Position numbers and translations under genes: made by a program. Shown one piece after another: positions 33,337 through 43,800 of a DNA stretch of 64,000 nt; within the stretch, counting starts at the first letter, position 1; each line of letters starts with the position of its first letter. The notes under the pieces are model-generated. The model was not told where the DNA came from. It worked only from the letters and a program-made list of their open reading frames with translations, and made no database searches. The stretch comes from Ypsolopha sequella (Eukaryota; Arthropoda; Insecta; Lepidoptera; Ypsolophidae), in NCBI GenBank assembly GCA_934047225.1, contig OW203993.1, forward strand, positions 23,388,069 through 23,452,068, written 5' to 3'.

Positions 33337-33440
33337 GTTGACAACGCATTAGTCTTGCTATCCAACGAGGTAACGCTGCCAGTGTCTTGGGCACCTACCC
33401 ATTTGGCAGCGATATGGATAAAGTTTTTTACTTAAGGCGC
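33337..33440 (+). pseudogene. Retroelement ORF tail
   Basis: Reads [17 protein letters not shown], then [14 protein letters not shown]. Same tail type as the relic at 3590. Confidence 0.45.
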
Positions 33441-34354
33441 TGTTAATTCACAATCTCGATAAAACGGCCTTTTTAAAACCAGTATATCTACAAAATGGTG
33501 ATATATTTATGCTTAAAAAAAATAGCATGACATTTTCAAAACCGTTATGCAGCGACTGTTGGAACCCAAAACAAAATTAAACATACTTCGATGCATTAAA
33601 AAATTTCTCAAACTTACCTCTACACTAGTCAACATTTACTTTCAAAACAGTGTATCTCTTTATTGAAAATTATAATTCACTAGAATCTTAAAAACTAAAT
33701 TTTTTACGGGTGAAAAACGTATTAATTGAGAGTGCGTGATGTTTCCGGCTGTTGTAAGTGCCACTGCTCAAAGCGGGCTATTTTAAACAATAATAAAACC
33801 TCATAGAGTTCAATGCTATTTGATCCAAAATGAGGTGGTCTATGTCTGCTATACAGTACCGCACACAGGCGTCACGGCGAATTCCAAAATACGACAGTAC
33901 GCCTGTCGACGATCGATTTTTCGTTCGCATAAATACAGAACGTCTAACGGCGATCGTTTTTCCTTACTGGTATAAGGGACAGCATAAGTACTGTCACCGC
34001 AAAAGTGAATTGAATGGACCTACTGTCACAACAAAAGTTCTTAAAGGACAATTTTATAATGTCATATAAAATACTGTCATATAACGTAGGCATTTTGATA
34101 TGTGTTGTGACCACGGGTTGTGACAGTACGCCTATAGGCAATGTATAAAGAATTAATAGTGTCACAGCAGGGTAAACTAGTGGGTTAATACTGTCCATCA
34201 ACGTGTTAATTTAATATTTCTGTTGCTTGTAGAATTTTGTCTTTTGTAAATTACTTAGTTTGATTTAAATGTTTTAATTATATTTAAGTTTAATTTATCG
34301 TTTATTATAAATATTTGAAAAATAAAATGAAATTCAAATATTAAACCACTTACC
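33441..34354. other. Unassigned; cluster of TACTGTCA motifs
   Basis: Six or more TACTGTC/GACAGTA motifs occur in both orientations between 33890 and 34195. No gene was seen. Confidence 0.4.
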
Positions 34355-34456
34355 GCTGACCACTTACCGAGTCTCTAGTATGAATTTGGTTAAAAAAATA
34401 AAAGTCACCTTATATTTACTACCTGTTATAAATAGCTAACAACTTCGTTTTCATCG

Positions 34457-34755
34457 CTGGCAGGGGGGGACACTTGACTGTTACAAAAATTAACACTTTT
34501 AAGCTTAATATTTCGCAAACGGAACCCTGGAGAAAAAAAATCATCCCCAATTTACGTGTAGGGGAGGTACCCTAAAAAAAATCTTTTTCGAAATTTTACT
34601 GTCCCACTTTATCGGCGTGATAAATATGTATACCCATGCCAAATTACAGCTTTCTAGTACTAATAGACTCTAAGCTAAGCCGCGGACAGACAGATAGACA
34701 GACGGACATGGCGAAACTATAAGGGTTCCTTGTTGTTGACTACGGAACTCTAAAA
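34457..34755 (-). repeat. Dispersed repeat family B, partial copy
   Basis: GGGGGGGACACTTGACTG, AATATTTCGCAAACGGAACC and ending GGGTTCCTTGTTGTTGACTA, as in 27829-28545. Confidence 0.62.
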
Positions 34756-35104
34756 ACCAATGACACTCATACATTTTCTGTTATCCTTAGCATTATTAGT
34801 TATAATCGATTACAAAACAAATGGCAAGTGGCAAGGTACATTCACGGACAATCCGAGGTACATTCGTGATAAAAGTATCGATATAATCTCGTCATTACGA
34901 GTTTTGACGCCAGTGGTTCCCAACTAAGGGACGCCTGCTGTGGCTTGCACGAAAATCTTAAAGGTGGTTGCAACAGGTCACGTTCCCCAACGCATAACTT
35001 CTGATTGTTTTTCTTATTTTAGAATAAAAAATATTACGCGGCAATAGTTTCATATCAGTTAAGCCACAAAATAACCACTTACAGAAGGTTTACTCCGTAT
35101 AACT

Positions 35105-35209
35105 GCGAAAACAGGCGCACGCACACATAGACGCGTATGTATGACGATCTCGAAATTCTGACGAGATCATCATACGTACGCCTCTATGCATGTGTGCGTC
35201 TGTTTTCGC
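35105..35209. mobile_element. Foldback MITE
   Basis: 48-base arms: GCGAAAACAGGCGCACGCAC and its inverted partner ending GTGTGCGTCTGTTTTCGC, with GACGATCTCG at the centre. Confidence 0.85.
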
Positions 35210-35334
35210 TCCATCGTCGAGTCGGCCTTCTGGTAGTATATATTTTGTGGTTAAGCTTTTCTAGCAAATGTGTGTTATTTTATGCGTTACATTGTAAATG
35301 ATCCTGCACAACAAATATAAACACCCTTTAACGT

Positions 35335-35366
35335 TGGGTATATATATAAATATATATACCCAACAC
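35335..35366. repeat. AT-rich hairpin
   Basis: GTTGGGTATATATA and TATATATACCCAAC are complementary with a few bases between. Confidence 0.75.
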
Positions 35367-35539
35367 GTACACCTTCAACACTCAACACACACTCACACTT
35401 TTATATAATGACTAAGTTTAAAATTATTTATTAAGTTTATTTTGTAAAACTATAACCATAGTTATGAAAGAGCGGGGCATCCTGGCACAGGTATTTTTAA
35501 TACTTAAAAGGATGTTCCAACACCTAATGTAATAAGATA

Positions 35540-35580
35540 AGTTTTTTGCAAATAAACAATTTCTATTTCTATTTCTATTT
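35540..35580 (+). mobile_element. LINE 3' tail
   Basis: GCAAATAAACAATTTCTATT followed by TTTCTA repeats. Confidence 0.4.
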
Positions 35581-36312
35581 AACTTTTTTATTCCTTTTAA
35601 GTTAAAATCTTTTTTGTTTTTATATATTTTTTATTTTTAAGTATCAATTTTAACCTTCAGCATCAACAGATGTGAAATGTTTATTGGAACCATTCACTGA
35701 AAAAATTATAAAAACAGACAAAAGATTCAGTGTCATTTACTTGACTATGTGACAAAAAAAGGGCCATCGTGCAAAATAAATATAATCATTTTTATACCAA
35801 GTTTTGTTTATTGGACATTTTTCGAGGAATTTGAGAAAATAAACACTTTATACTTACAGACAAAGATTAAATTTTAAAAAGTGCAAGACTCACAAAAGAA
35901 AAAAAAAGAATGAACATTTAGTTGATGTTTTCACCAATTAAAGTTTTTCTTCAATCTCGTTGATTGAGCACCACTGGTGCAGACTATACAATACAGAACG
36001 ACCTCTGACCTGCAATTTTGTAAGGTCCATTGTCAGACCTCATGTATCTGTTGTCAAAATAAACATTGCACATGGGAATCGATCCGAGCTGATCGATTCT
36101 TCTTATGAATCGATTCGAGCGGTTTATGTAACGATCACAAAAGGACATCGAGTGGGACGTGTGGGAATGAAGAACAGTTTGATGTATCAGCTTGATATTT
36201 TACTGACAAATGTTGTGACATCATGTCTGAACCGGAATTGGTAAAAGTTTTGTCGATAGTAAAAACAAACGGCACCATAATTGAACCTTTGAAAAGTAAT
36301 CGGAGCAGCCTA
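35581..36312. other. Unassigned sequence
   Basis: No recognisable gene; a 94-codon open frame at 35960 has no family features. Confidence 0.35.
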
Positions 36313-36583
36313 TTAAGGCGCTACGGAAAAAAAATCGACACTTTTAGAACTTGCATATCTACTTCAGTATATAATGGATTATTTAGATAAAATAGTATAT
36401 TATTTTTGGAATCTTTTTCTAGGGATCTGTTAAACAGAAACGCGATTGGAGAAATTCGGCTCGATACAAATATTAATTGAAATGAGGTCTTTTTCGACAC
36501 CAATTCTCCTGGTTTGACAATTTAGAATGACATACGGACTGCAATTATATTTTATTAAATGGGTTTTAACGGTATCTAAGACC

Positions 36584-36818
36584 AGCGGGCCTATTGTGTA
36601 TCTCTAGTTGCCTTCTGGACTGGGTGTCTATCATCAAAAACATATATATACTATCGAATTCCGATGTCCTAAGGATATTTTCGCACTTGAAGTGACGTCA
36701 CAGATTGTTAATAGTTCAATACCCACTAAAGGCAATTTTGAAATTTCAGTTTTTAGCTATGTTTTTGATGATAGGCACCTCGTGCAGTTGGCAACTAAAG
36801 ATACAGAATAGGGGGGCT
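36584..36818. mobile_element. Nested MITE
   Basis: Ends AGCGGGCCTATTGTGTATC and GATACAGAATAGGGGGGCT are inverted with few mismatches; the inner ATCATCAAAAACATA and TATGTTTTTGATGAT pair too. Confidence 0.75.
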
Positions 36819-36852
36819 GGTTAAACTAAATTTTGATAGCAACTTTACTAGA

Positions 36853-37195
36853 TAGATAGATAGATACAACATTTATTTCCCAAAAACACGACACATACAT
36901 AGAAAAAACAAAGTAGAACTTAAATAAGAACTTAAATAAAAGAAAAAAAAGAAAATAAAGTTAAAACACAAAAAGAAAGTTAAATTTATCCTAGTGGTAT
37001 GAGTGTCGCGGCAAAGAGAAAAAGGCTCCGACTCAGCATAATGCCGCAAACCGAAATCTGCGACGCTGTTATTCTGTCGTCACCTGTCGAGAGCCGCACG
37101 AATTCCATCAAGAGTGGACAATTATTGTTTATTTAATGTGTACGTGAGTATAATGGTAAGTAATGAGTGAGTATGAGTATAATGTGAGTAAGTAC
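36853..37195 (-). mobile_element. LINE 3' fragment nested in family P copy 3
   Basis: TAGATAGATAGATAGATACA at one side and ACAACATTTATTTCCC (a reversed polyadenylation-type tail) indicate a minus-strand LINE end. Confidence 0.5.
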
Positions 37196-37308
37196 ATTTT
37201 ATATTAATAAAAAACCGACTTTTTGCTACTTTTCCACGAATCCATCCCACTCGCACTGAGGGTGTTTTCGCATATGGAGTAACAGGGACGCTAAAACTTT
37301 TACACAGC

Positions 37309-38226
37309 GTCATCCGAGAATGACACTTTTGATAAAGTTATTTCTCTTAAACGGTACTATGTTTAAAAATTATGAAAAAAATATAAGATTGTGTTAATTA
37401 AACTATAAAAAACAACTGTATTTTAGGAAATTATTCTCGCATATATGACACATGACAAAAAAATTGTTCAAAGTCAAGCTGTTTTTAAACTAAAATTATG
37501 TTAAAATTGGTTATTTCTTTGAAACCACTAATGGTATTTGTATGATTCTTGCACTAAAATACAAAGAAAATATTACTTAGAAAAATTAATAATGTAATAT
37601 TTTTTCCGCCCATCGCGTCCATGTTAAAAGTATTATGTTCTCCTGTTTTGCGCTATCCAGAGACCCAGCGACGTCGTAATGCAGTGCGCGCTGATATGAA
37701 CGTTATTTCAATATAGTTTCTGTCAATATTTGTACCGACACAAGTTGACTCATGGTCGTTGGTGGATACCTGCCCCTTAAGAGACGCGTCAGTAACTACC
37801 AATACCGCCAATCTCATTTCTTTCTTTTTTTCTCTTTCAAAGCACTGCGACTGGACGTTGAGAATGCTTTTGCCCGATTGAAACCAGCGACCTTCGGGTT
37901 ATTAGGCCAAATTTCGACCAATGCCACAGAGGTGGTAACAAAATAACTATATTTTCCCTAAAATTGCGAATAATAAAGAGTTATTGCTATCACGGTTTTT
38001 TCATTGAGTCTTATCGACGTGCACGCGCCATTATCACGAGGAAATTTGAGTAAGCTATTTTTAGGGTTCCGCACTTGAATGAAAAAAATGAAACCCTTAT
38101 ATCATTCTATTGGATGTTTGTCCTTCAAGAGCTTTTTTTCCAGAGCAGTGCAAACCATGCATTTGGTTTGCAATTTGTTACTTAAATAAATAAATAAATA
38201 AATAAAATAAAAATATCAAATTGATA
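37309..38226. other. Mostly unassigned
   Basis: 37370-37600 and 45780-45960 share blocks such as AAAGTCAAGCTGTTTTTA and GAAACCACTAATG, so this is an old repeat of unknown type. Confidence 0.35.
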
Positions 38227-38230
38227 TTAA

Positions 38231-38651
38231 GGCGCTACGAAAAAAAATTTACATTTTAAGAACTTGCATATCTATGTACTTCAGTAAATAATGTATTATT
38301 TTGATAAAACAGTATATTATATTTGGAATATTTTTCTAGGGGTCTGTTAAAACAAAAACGCGATTGAAGAAATTCGGGTCGATAGAAATATTTATTGAAA
38401 TGAGGTCGTTTTCGACACCAATTCTCCTGGTTTGACGATTTAGAATGACTTATGGACTGCAGTTATATTTTATTAGATGGGGTTTAACGTTATCTAGGAC
38501 CTGGTTAAACGAAATTTTGATAGCAACTTTAGTACATTTTATATTAATAAAAAACCGACTTTTTGCTACTTTTCCACGAATCCGTCCCTGTCGCACTGAG
38601 GGTTTTTTCGCATATGGAGTAACAGGGACGCTAAAACTTTTACATATCGCC
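38231..38651 (+). mobile_element. TTAA-flanked MITE, family P, copy 4
   Basis: TTAA at 38227-38230 and 38652-38655; GGCGCTACGAAAAAAAATTT to TTTACATATCGCC. Confidence 0.8.
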
Positions 38652-38755
38652 TTAATACGAAATAACAAAGTCTACTACTCTACAGCTCCTTACGCTTTTG
38701 CACACTGTGAATGTAGCAAATTGATGACGAAAAATTGGCAGTTAAAACGAGATAA

Positions 38756-39045
38756 CGGCGGTAGCTCAGGCGGTAGAACTCTAGCCTCGCAATCTTGAGA
38801 CCCAGGATCGATCCCCGGTCCGGCATCACCGATAAGTTTTCCAAAATGTATGTGCATATATAGTATTTGTGCTACAATACTAACGTTGAAGGGAAACATC
38901 GTGAGGAAACCTGCATGCCTTAAAAAGCGTGTATTTGTGCCCAAAGAAGGGCGATAGAGGGCTCACCACCCATTACGTTAGGACGTAATAATCGTCGGTG
39001 AAACTTGGGTGTACCGAGTGTGGACTGTGACTTGGATTTATGTCA
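38756..39045 (+). mobile_element. tRNA-headed SINE, copy 2
   Basis: The tRNA-like head has the A-box-like TAGCTCAGGCGG at 38762 and the B-box-like GGATCGATCCC at 38806. The body has GAAACATCGTGAGGAAACC, and the tail GACTGTGACTTGG is shared with the SINE at 14122, whose head is different. Confidence 0.78.
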
Positions 39046-39198
39046 TGACTATATATAAATAGAACGAGATGCAACACACCCGATATGTTTACATACATTG
39101 AAACAGAATTTATTGCAGTTTCGATACCACGTTTTGCGGCGTGTCGGTGTGTACAATGTCAGACTTTTAACATAAATCCAATAAAAAGATGAGGCTTT

Positions 39199-39790
39199 TT
39201 AAATCACGTATTTTATAGAGTACCTTCACGTTCCCATTGACCTAGATTCGTGATATTTGGCACCAACTATTTATAAATCACGTAGTTTATAGAGTACCTT
39301 CACGTTCCCATTGACCTAGATTCGTGATATTTGGCACCAACTATTTATAAATCACGTATTTTATAGAGTACCTTCACGTTCCCATTGACCTAGATTCGTG
39401 ATATTTGGCACCAACTATTTATAAATCACGTATTTTATAGAGTACCTTCACGTTCCCATTGACCTAGATTCGTGATATTTGGCACCAACTATTTATAAAT
39501 CACGTATTTTATAGAGTACCTTCACGTTCCCATTGACCTAGATTCGTGATATTTGGCACCAACTATTTATAAATCACGTAGTTTATAGAGTACCTTCACG
39601 TTCCCATTGACCTAGATTCGTGATATTTGGCACCAACTATTTATAAATCACGTATTTTATAGAGTACCTTCACGTTCCCATTGACCTAGATTCGTGATAT
39701 TTGGCACCAACTATTTTTAAATCACGTATTTTATAGAATACGTTCACGCTCCCATTGACAGAAATTCGTGATATTTGGCATCAACTATTT
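39199..39790. repeat. 74-bp tandem repeat, eight units
   Basis: Units of 74 bases containing AAATCACGTATTTTATAGAG, CACGTTCCCATTGACC and GATATTTGGCACCAACTATT. The last units are the most diverged. Confidence 0.95.
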
Positions 39791-40177
39791 TTTCAACTCT
39801 ACGACCTATGTACAGAACCAATTAGGCACGATTCCTACTCATTCTTTTTCGTATTATTTAAAGTTATGGTCTCAGCTATAATGTCAATGCCATAGTGTAA
39901 CCTCTGCCTAATGATGTGTAATGTCAGCCACGATTTGTTTTGTTCAAAATAATTAACTGAGCCATCCCTGATGTTTATGAGTTTCATATTTAAAGTCACG
40001 GCTCCGTCTAAAACGGAAACATCGTCACGACATGAATCAACCAAGGGATATCAGAGGCAGTACTTGGTGACCATACTTACCATAACTTAGTATGGCTAAA
40101 ACTAACGTTTTAAATTTTCTTACACAATAGGCATGATGACTAAAAAGTCCTAATTAGTCCGTCAGTTAGATTATCAG
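39791..40177. other. Unassigned sequence
   Basis: No gene or repeat was supported. Confidence 0.35.
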
Positions 40178-40410
40178 AAAATATTGGACACGTATTTTTC
40201 TTTTGTCAATTAAACAAAAAATTATGAAGATATAGCCCGCTAAAGTTTCGCGTGACGTCACGCCTCAGTACACTTTTTATCTAGGCGTGACGTCACCAGC
40301 CCCTACTCCCAAACTTTGACGCGCTTTATCTGTCATTTTTTGTTTGATTGACACAAGAAAAAATCTTAGAATAATCCTTATTCTGAGGAAAAAATACGTG
40401 TCCAATATTT
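40178..40410. mobile_element. Foldback element
   Basis: AAATATTGGACACGTATTTT and its reverse are the ends; GTGACGTCACGCC also pairs near the centre. Confidence 0.75.
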
Positions 40411-40464
40411 TTAGATAGAATAATATTTTGTTTACCGTGTCATCCCACTATTGCACCCAAGATG

Positions 40465-40615
40465 TGACCAATTCGTAGTTATGTAGAAACAAAAACTACA
40501 TCAAAATAAACAGTACAATTTTGTACTTGCTGACTGTACAAAATGCTCCAGGTTGCGCTCTGCCAACCCTGTTTTTTGACATAGTTTTTGTTTCTACACA
40601 CCTACGAAGTGGTCA
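40465..40615. mobile_element. Foldback MITE just 3' of the Ig gene
   Basis: 34-base arms: TGACCAATTCGTAGTTATG and AAACAAAAACTA mirrored at 40582-40615. It ends 81 bases from the Ig gene stop codon. Confidence 0.8.
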
Positions 40616-40695
40616 TATCTTTATACTCGGGGAAAAATACAAAAATTGTTCGAGAAAAATATTTATACAACTTTTAATTCTCACACTTTTAAAAT

Positions 40696-40819
40696 TTACA
40701 CAACTTTTAAGTGTATCTTTATTCTGTCAATTCCTACGTCGTTGTTGGCGAAGCAAGTGTATGTGCCTTCTTGGTCTAGAGTCAGGTTGCTCAGGTACAA
40801 GGAGTGAGATGGAGTATCC
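40696..40819 (-). CDS. Ig gene last exon: second half of Ig domain 6 and stop
   Basis: 124 coding bases, phase 2 in. Encodes SLYLSNLTLDQEGTYTCFAN and ends IHLKVV with TAA at 40698-40696. Acceptor TTCTTCCACAG. No AATAAA was found close by; ATTAAA lies about 18 bases past the stop. Confidence 0.9.
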
Positions 40820-43800
40820 CTGTGGAAGAAGAAAAACTGTCAATATCATAGCAGATGGAGACAATGATATCATCAATACATATAATAAAATAGTTCAACC
40901 CAGTGTGTCTGTACAATGAAGAAAAGTAATAAACATATAGTCCGTGTCTTTATACTTGACTTTAGTAATAAACAACAATGACGTACCAATTGAATTTGAC
41001 ATTTCGTAGGGATGGGTAGCGATGCGCAAAGACGTATATTTTTATCGATTGTCTCAATTAATCGCGATTATTTTTTCGAAGTCGACTAAATATTTCGCCG
41101 TCGATAAACGAATGTAAGTCGAACTTTCTCATTGTAAACCTAACAGTATTTTGTTTTTGTGCAATATTTATAAAGTAATTGTTTTACATTTTATATACCA
41201 ATTTATGTTTAATATTATTATAAGTACTAGGCATCCGCTAAAAATCAGCGCCATGGCCCGGTTATGACATTAAGCTGAGCGGAGACCTTTTTGGTACATT
41301 CTGTGCTAACTATATTATGTTTCAAATAAACATGATTTTCATTAGTAGTGTTATTAAAACAATTTTAAAAAATTTTAACTCGATATATTTCGGCCCTCGG
41401 TATGGGGCCGTCATCAGTCGAATGTAAAAAATTTTTTGTGACATATAATTTAGGTATCATAGTAAAAAATAAAAAGTAAAAAGTAAAGGTGACACTTGTA
41501 AACAATTTTAGTTTTAAACTATTTTCTAAAAAATAATAATAAAGTAGGTTTCTCTAAAAATGGTGTTGGTTATTTTTGATATTATTTAATCACTGCTCTT
41601 CTTGGATGATCGATGATGGTGGTTAGGTGGTTGTGTGATGTTGTTGGTGTTTTTACTTGAAATTTTGAGCGGTCTAATTCGTCGGTCGGTCGGGTCATGT
41701 CTGTCAGTGCTGTCTGTTGAGTCCAGGTCCATAATGAGCACCAAGTGACCAGATATATGACGTCTCCCAGGTTCTTAGGTCTATGTCAGTTAGTGGTGGA
41801 GTGAATGATTTAATGATTCGAACGGAGAAGCAGTCGTTGAAGGTGACGTTGTGTAAGCGTGTGTGTGTGGGAATGGGTAGGACGTTGTTTTGTATAGTTG
41901 ATGTATGTCTGTGGTTGTTCATCCGGATGTGTAAGGCGTTTTTGGTTTCACCTACGTAGAATGCCGGGCAATGTCGGCATTCTAGTAGGTAAATACAATT
42001 TTTGGTTGTACATGTTGTGTTGGGTTGTGTTTTGTAGGTGCTGGTAGTGTGGTGAGTATTGATATGTATAGAAGTGTTAATCATGGTGCATGTTTTGCAG
42101 CGTGGCCGTCGGCAAGGGGATGTTCCAGGAGATGAGTTGCTGGGGTTGTTGGGGATGGTGAGTTGTTGTGTCTTGTTGAGTGTGCATTTAAGGTTTCGGT
42201 TCTGTCTATAACATATCTGAGGAGTATTAGGTAGTAGGTGTTTTGTTTCGTCGCTTTGTCGAAGGATGGGTAAGGAGTCTTTGATCAGTGTTTTGAGTTT
42301 ATGACTGCCGTGAAAATATGTGGTGATGAGTCGTGTTTGGTTGGTTGGTTTTGCATGTCTGTGCAAAACCAACCAACCAAACACGACTCATCCAAGAAGA
42401 GCAGTGATTAAATAATATCAAAAATAACCAACACCATTTTTAGAGAAACCTACTTTATTATTATTTTTTAGAAAATAGTTTAAAACTAAAATTGTTTACA
42501 AGTGTCACCTTTACTTTTTACTTTTTATTTTTTACTATGATACCTAAATTATATGTCACAAAAAATTTTTTACATTCGACTGATGACGGCCCCATACCGA
42601 GGGCCGAAATATATCGAGTTAAAATTTTTTAAAATTGTTTTAATAACACTACTAATGAAAAGCTAGTAAAAGTTAAATATAATATATAAATAAACATGAT
42701 TATATTCTATTCTATAATCGACAAAAAAAAATTGTCATCTCGCATATCGATCTTTCATTCACGTTACGTTATCCCATCCCTAAAACGAAATGTCAAACTC
42801 TTCTGTGAATTTATTTATTTTGTCTGTGTACAGGAATTCCGTAAAAGTACGATTTTACCTAAAAATGTTATTTAAAATGACAATTTAAAGCATTTTTCAG
42901 TGATAAGTGTGTAAACTAGTGTCTGTAACTTACTGTGGTAATCTACGTTGCGTGATTGTTTTGGAATCTCGTGATATGTGATGGAGTGAGGTTTGTTTAC
43001 TACTTTAGTCAAGTATAAAAACACGGACTTTATAGAAAGGGGGTGACTGAAAAAGAGTAATAGAACACAAATCAGCAATTTTTAGAATCCTTTTCTGTCT
43101 GTCTGCTTGTCTATTTGTTCGCGCACATCTCCGAAAATACTGAACGGATTTTCATATAGTTTTCACAGGTGAACAGAACTTAATTTTGATTAGAATATAT
43201 TTTTTGTTTAAATAAAATCGGGTGTCAGAAAAAAAACTTATCGTAATTCAAAAATTTTTGGAATTTATTTTTCTACTGTCAGAAGGTAGAAGTTAGATAG
43301 CAAATAATGATGAAGGCATATACATATACGTCACGAACGATTGTTTGGTTAGAACGAGGTTAGAACTATGTAGCGTATAAAATTTTAGTACATAAACAAA
43401 TGAACAGGTGGCGCTGTTCATTATTAGAACGCGCATAAATAAATATTTTATTATTTCGTTTTAATAGAGTCATCTATTTTGGTAAATAAAAAGTTTTAAT
43501 TCGAAATTAGTTGCAGCAATTATTGTATAACAGATGTTAATACCTCCTTTGATAAATAATATAACTGAAAATTGTAAAGCTAAGTACCTATTAAATAAAT
43601 ATAAACCTGTAAAAGAAAAGAGCTGAGTAGGCAACTGATACAAAAAAAAACGGAAGTTTTGTCGATAATATGCTTTTTAGTACATACAGTTTGTCAGTTT
43701 TGTAATTTTTGTCACTAAATCTGTATGGAAAATAAACATCCGTAATTTTTAACATCTGTTACGGAATCTGTATAAAAGCATGTGAAGGGTACGCGGGAAG

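Larger units (their letters stand above)
36317..37308 (+). mobile_element. TTAA MITE family P, copy 3, twice interrupted
   Basis: The left TTAA is at 36313-36316. The element is broken by a MITE at 36584-36818 and by a LINE fragment at about 36853-37195. The far end has lost its TTAA (CACAGCGTCATCC). Confidence 0.75.
41338..42687 (-). mobile_element. Penelope-like element, 5'-truncated, inverted terminal repeats
   Basis: A 14-base duplication, AAATAAACATGATT (41324-41337 and 42688-42701), brackets the insert. About 260-base terminal repeats face each other (41338 to about 41600 and about 42392-42660), and between them lies the C-terminal part of the Penelope ORF. A short palindrome (GTTTGGTTGGTTGGTTTTGC and its inverse) marks the junction at 42338-42392. 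Inverted flanking repeats and truncation are usual for this retroelement class. Confidence 0.85.
40938..43030. mobile_element. Foldback element carrying a Penelope-like insertion
   Basis: The left end AGTCCGTGTCTTTATACTTG returns inverted at 42990-43030. Further pairs: TGACATTTCGTAGGGATGGG with CCATCCCTAAAACGAAATG. The insertion at 41338-42687 separates the arms. It lies in the last intron of the Ig gene. Confidence 0.7.

Noticed and set aside
39199..39790. CRISPR-like array of regular repeats
   Set aside because: Units are contiguous with no unique spacers, and the genome is animal.
40600..40695. Polyadenylation signal of the Ig gene
   Set aside because: No AATAAA on the minus strand close by; a lone ATTAAA near 40673 is not enough.
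42338..42392. Independent MITE
   Set aside because: The small palindrome is best read as the junction between the Penelope ORF and its inverted terminal repeat.
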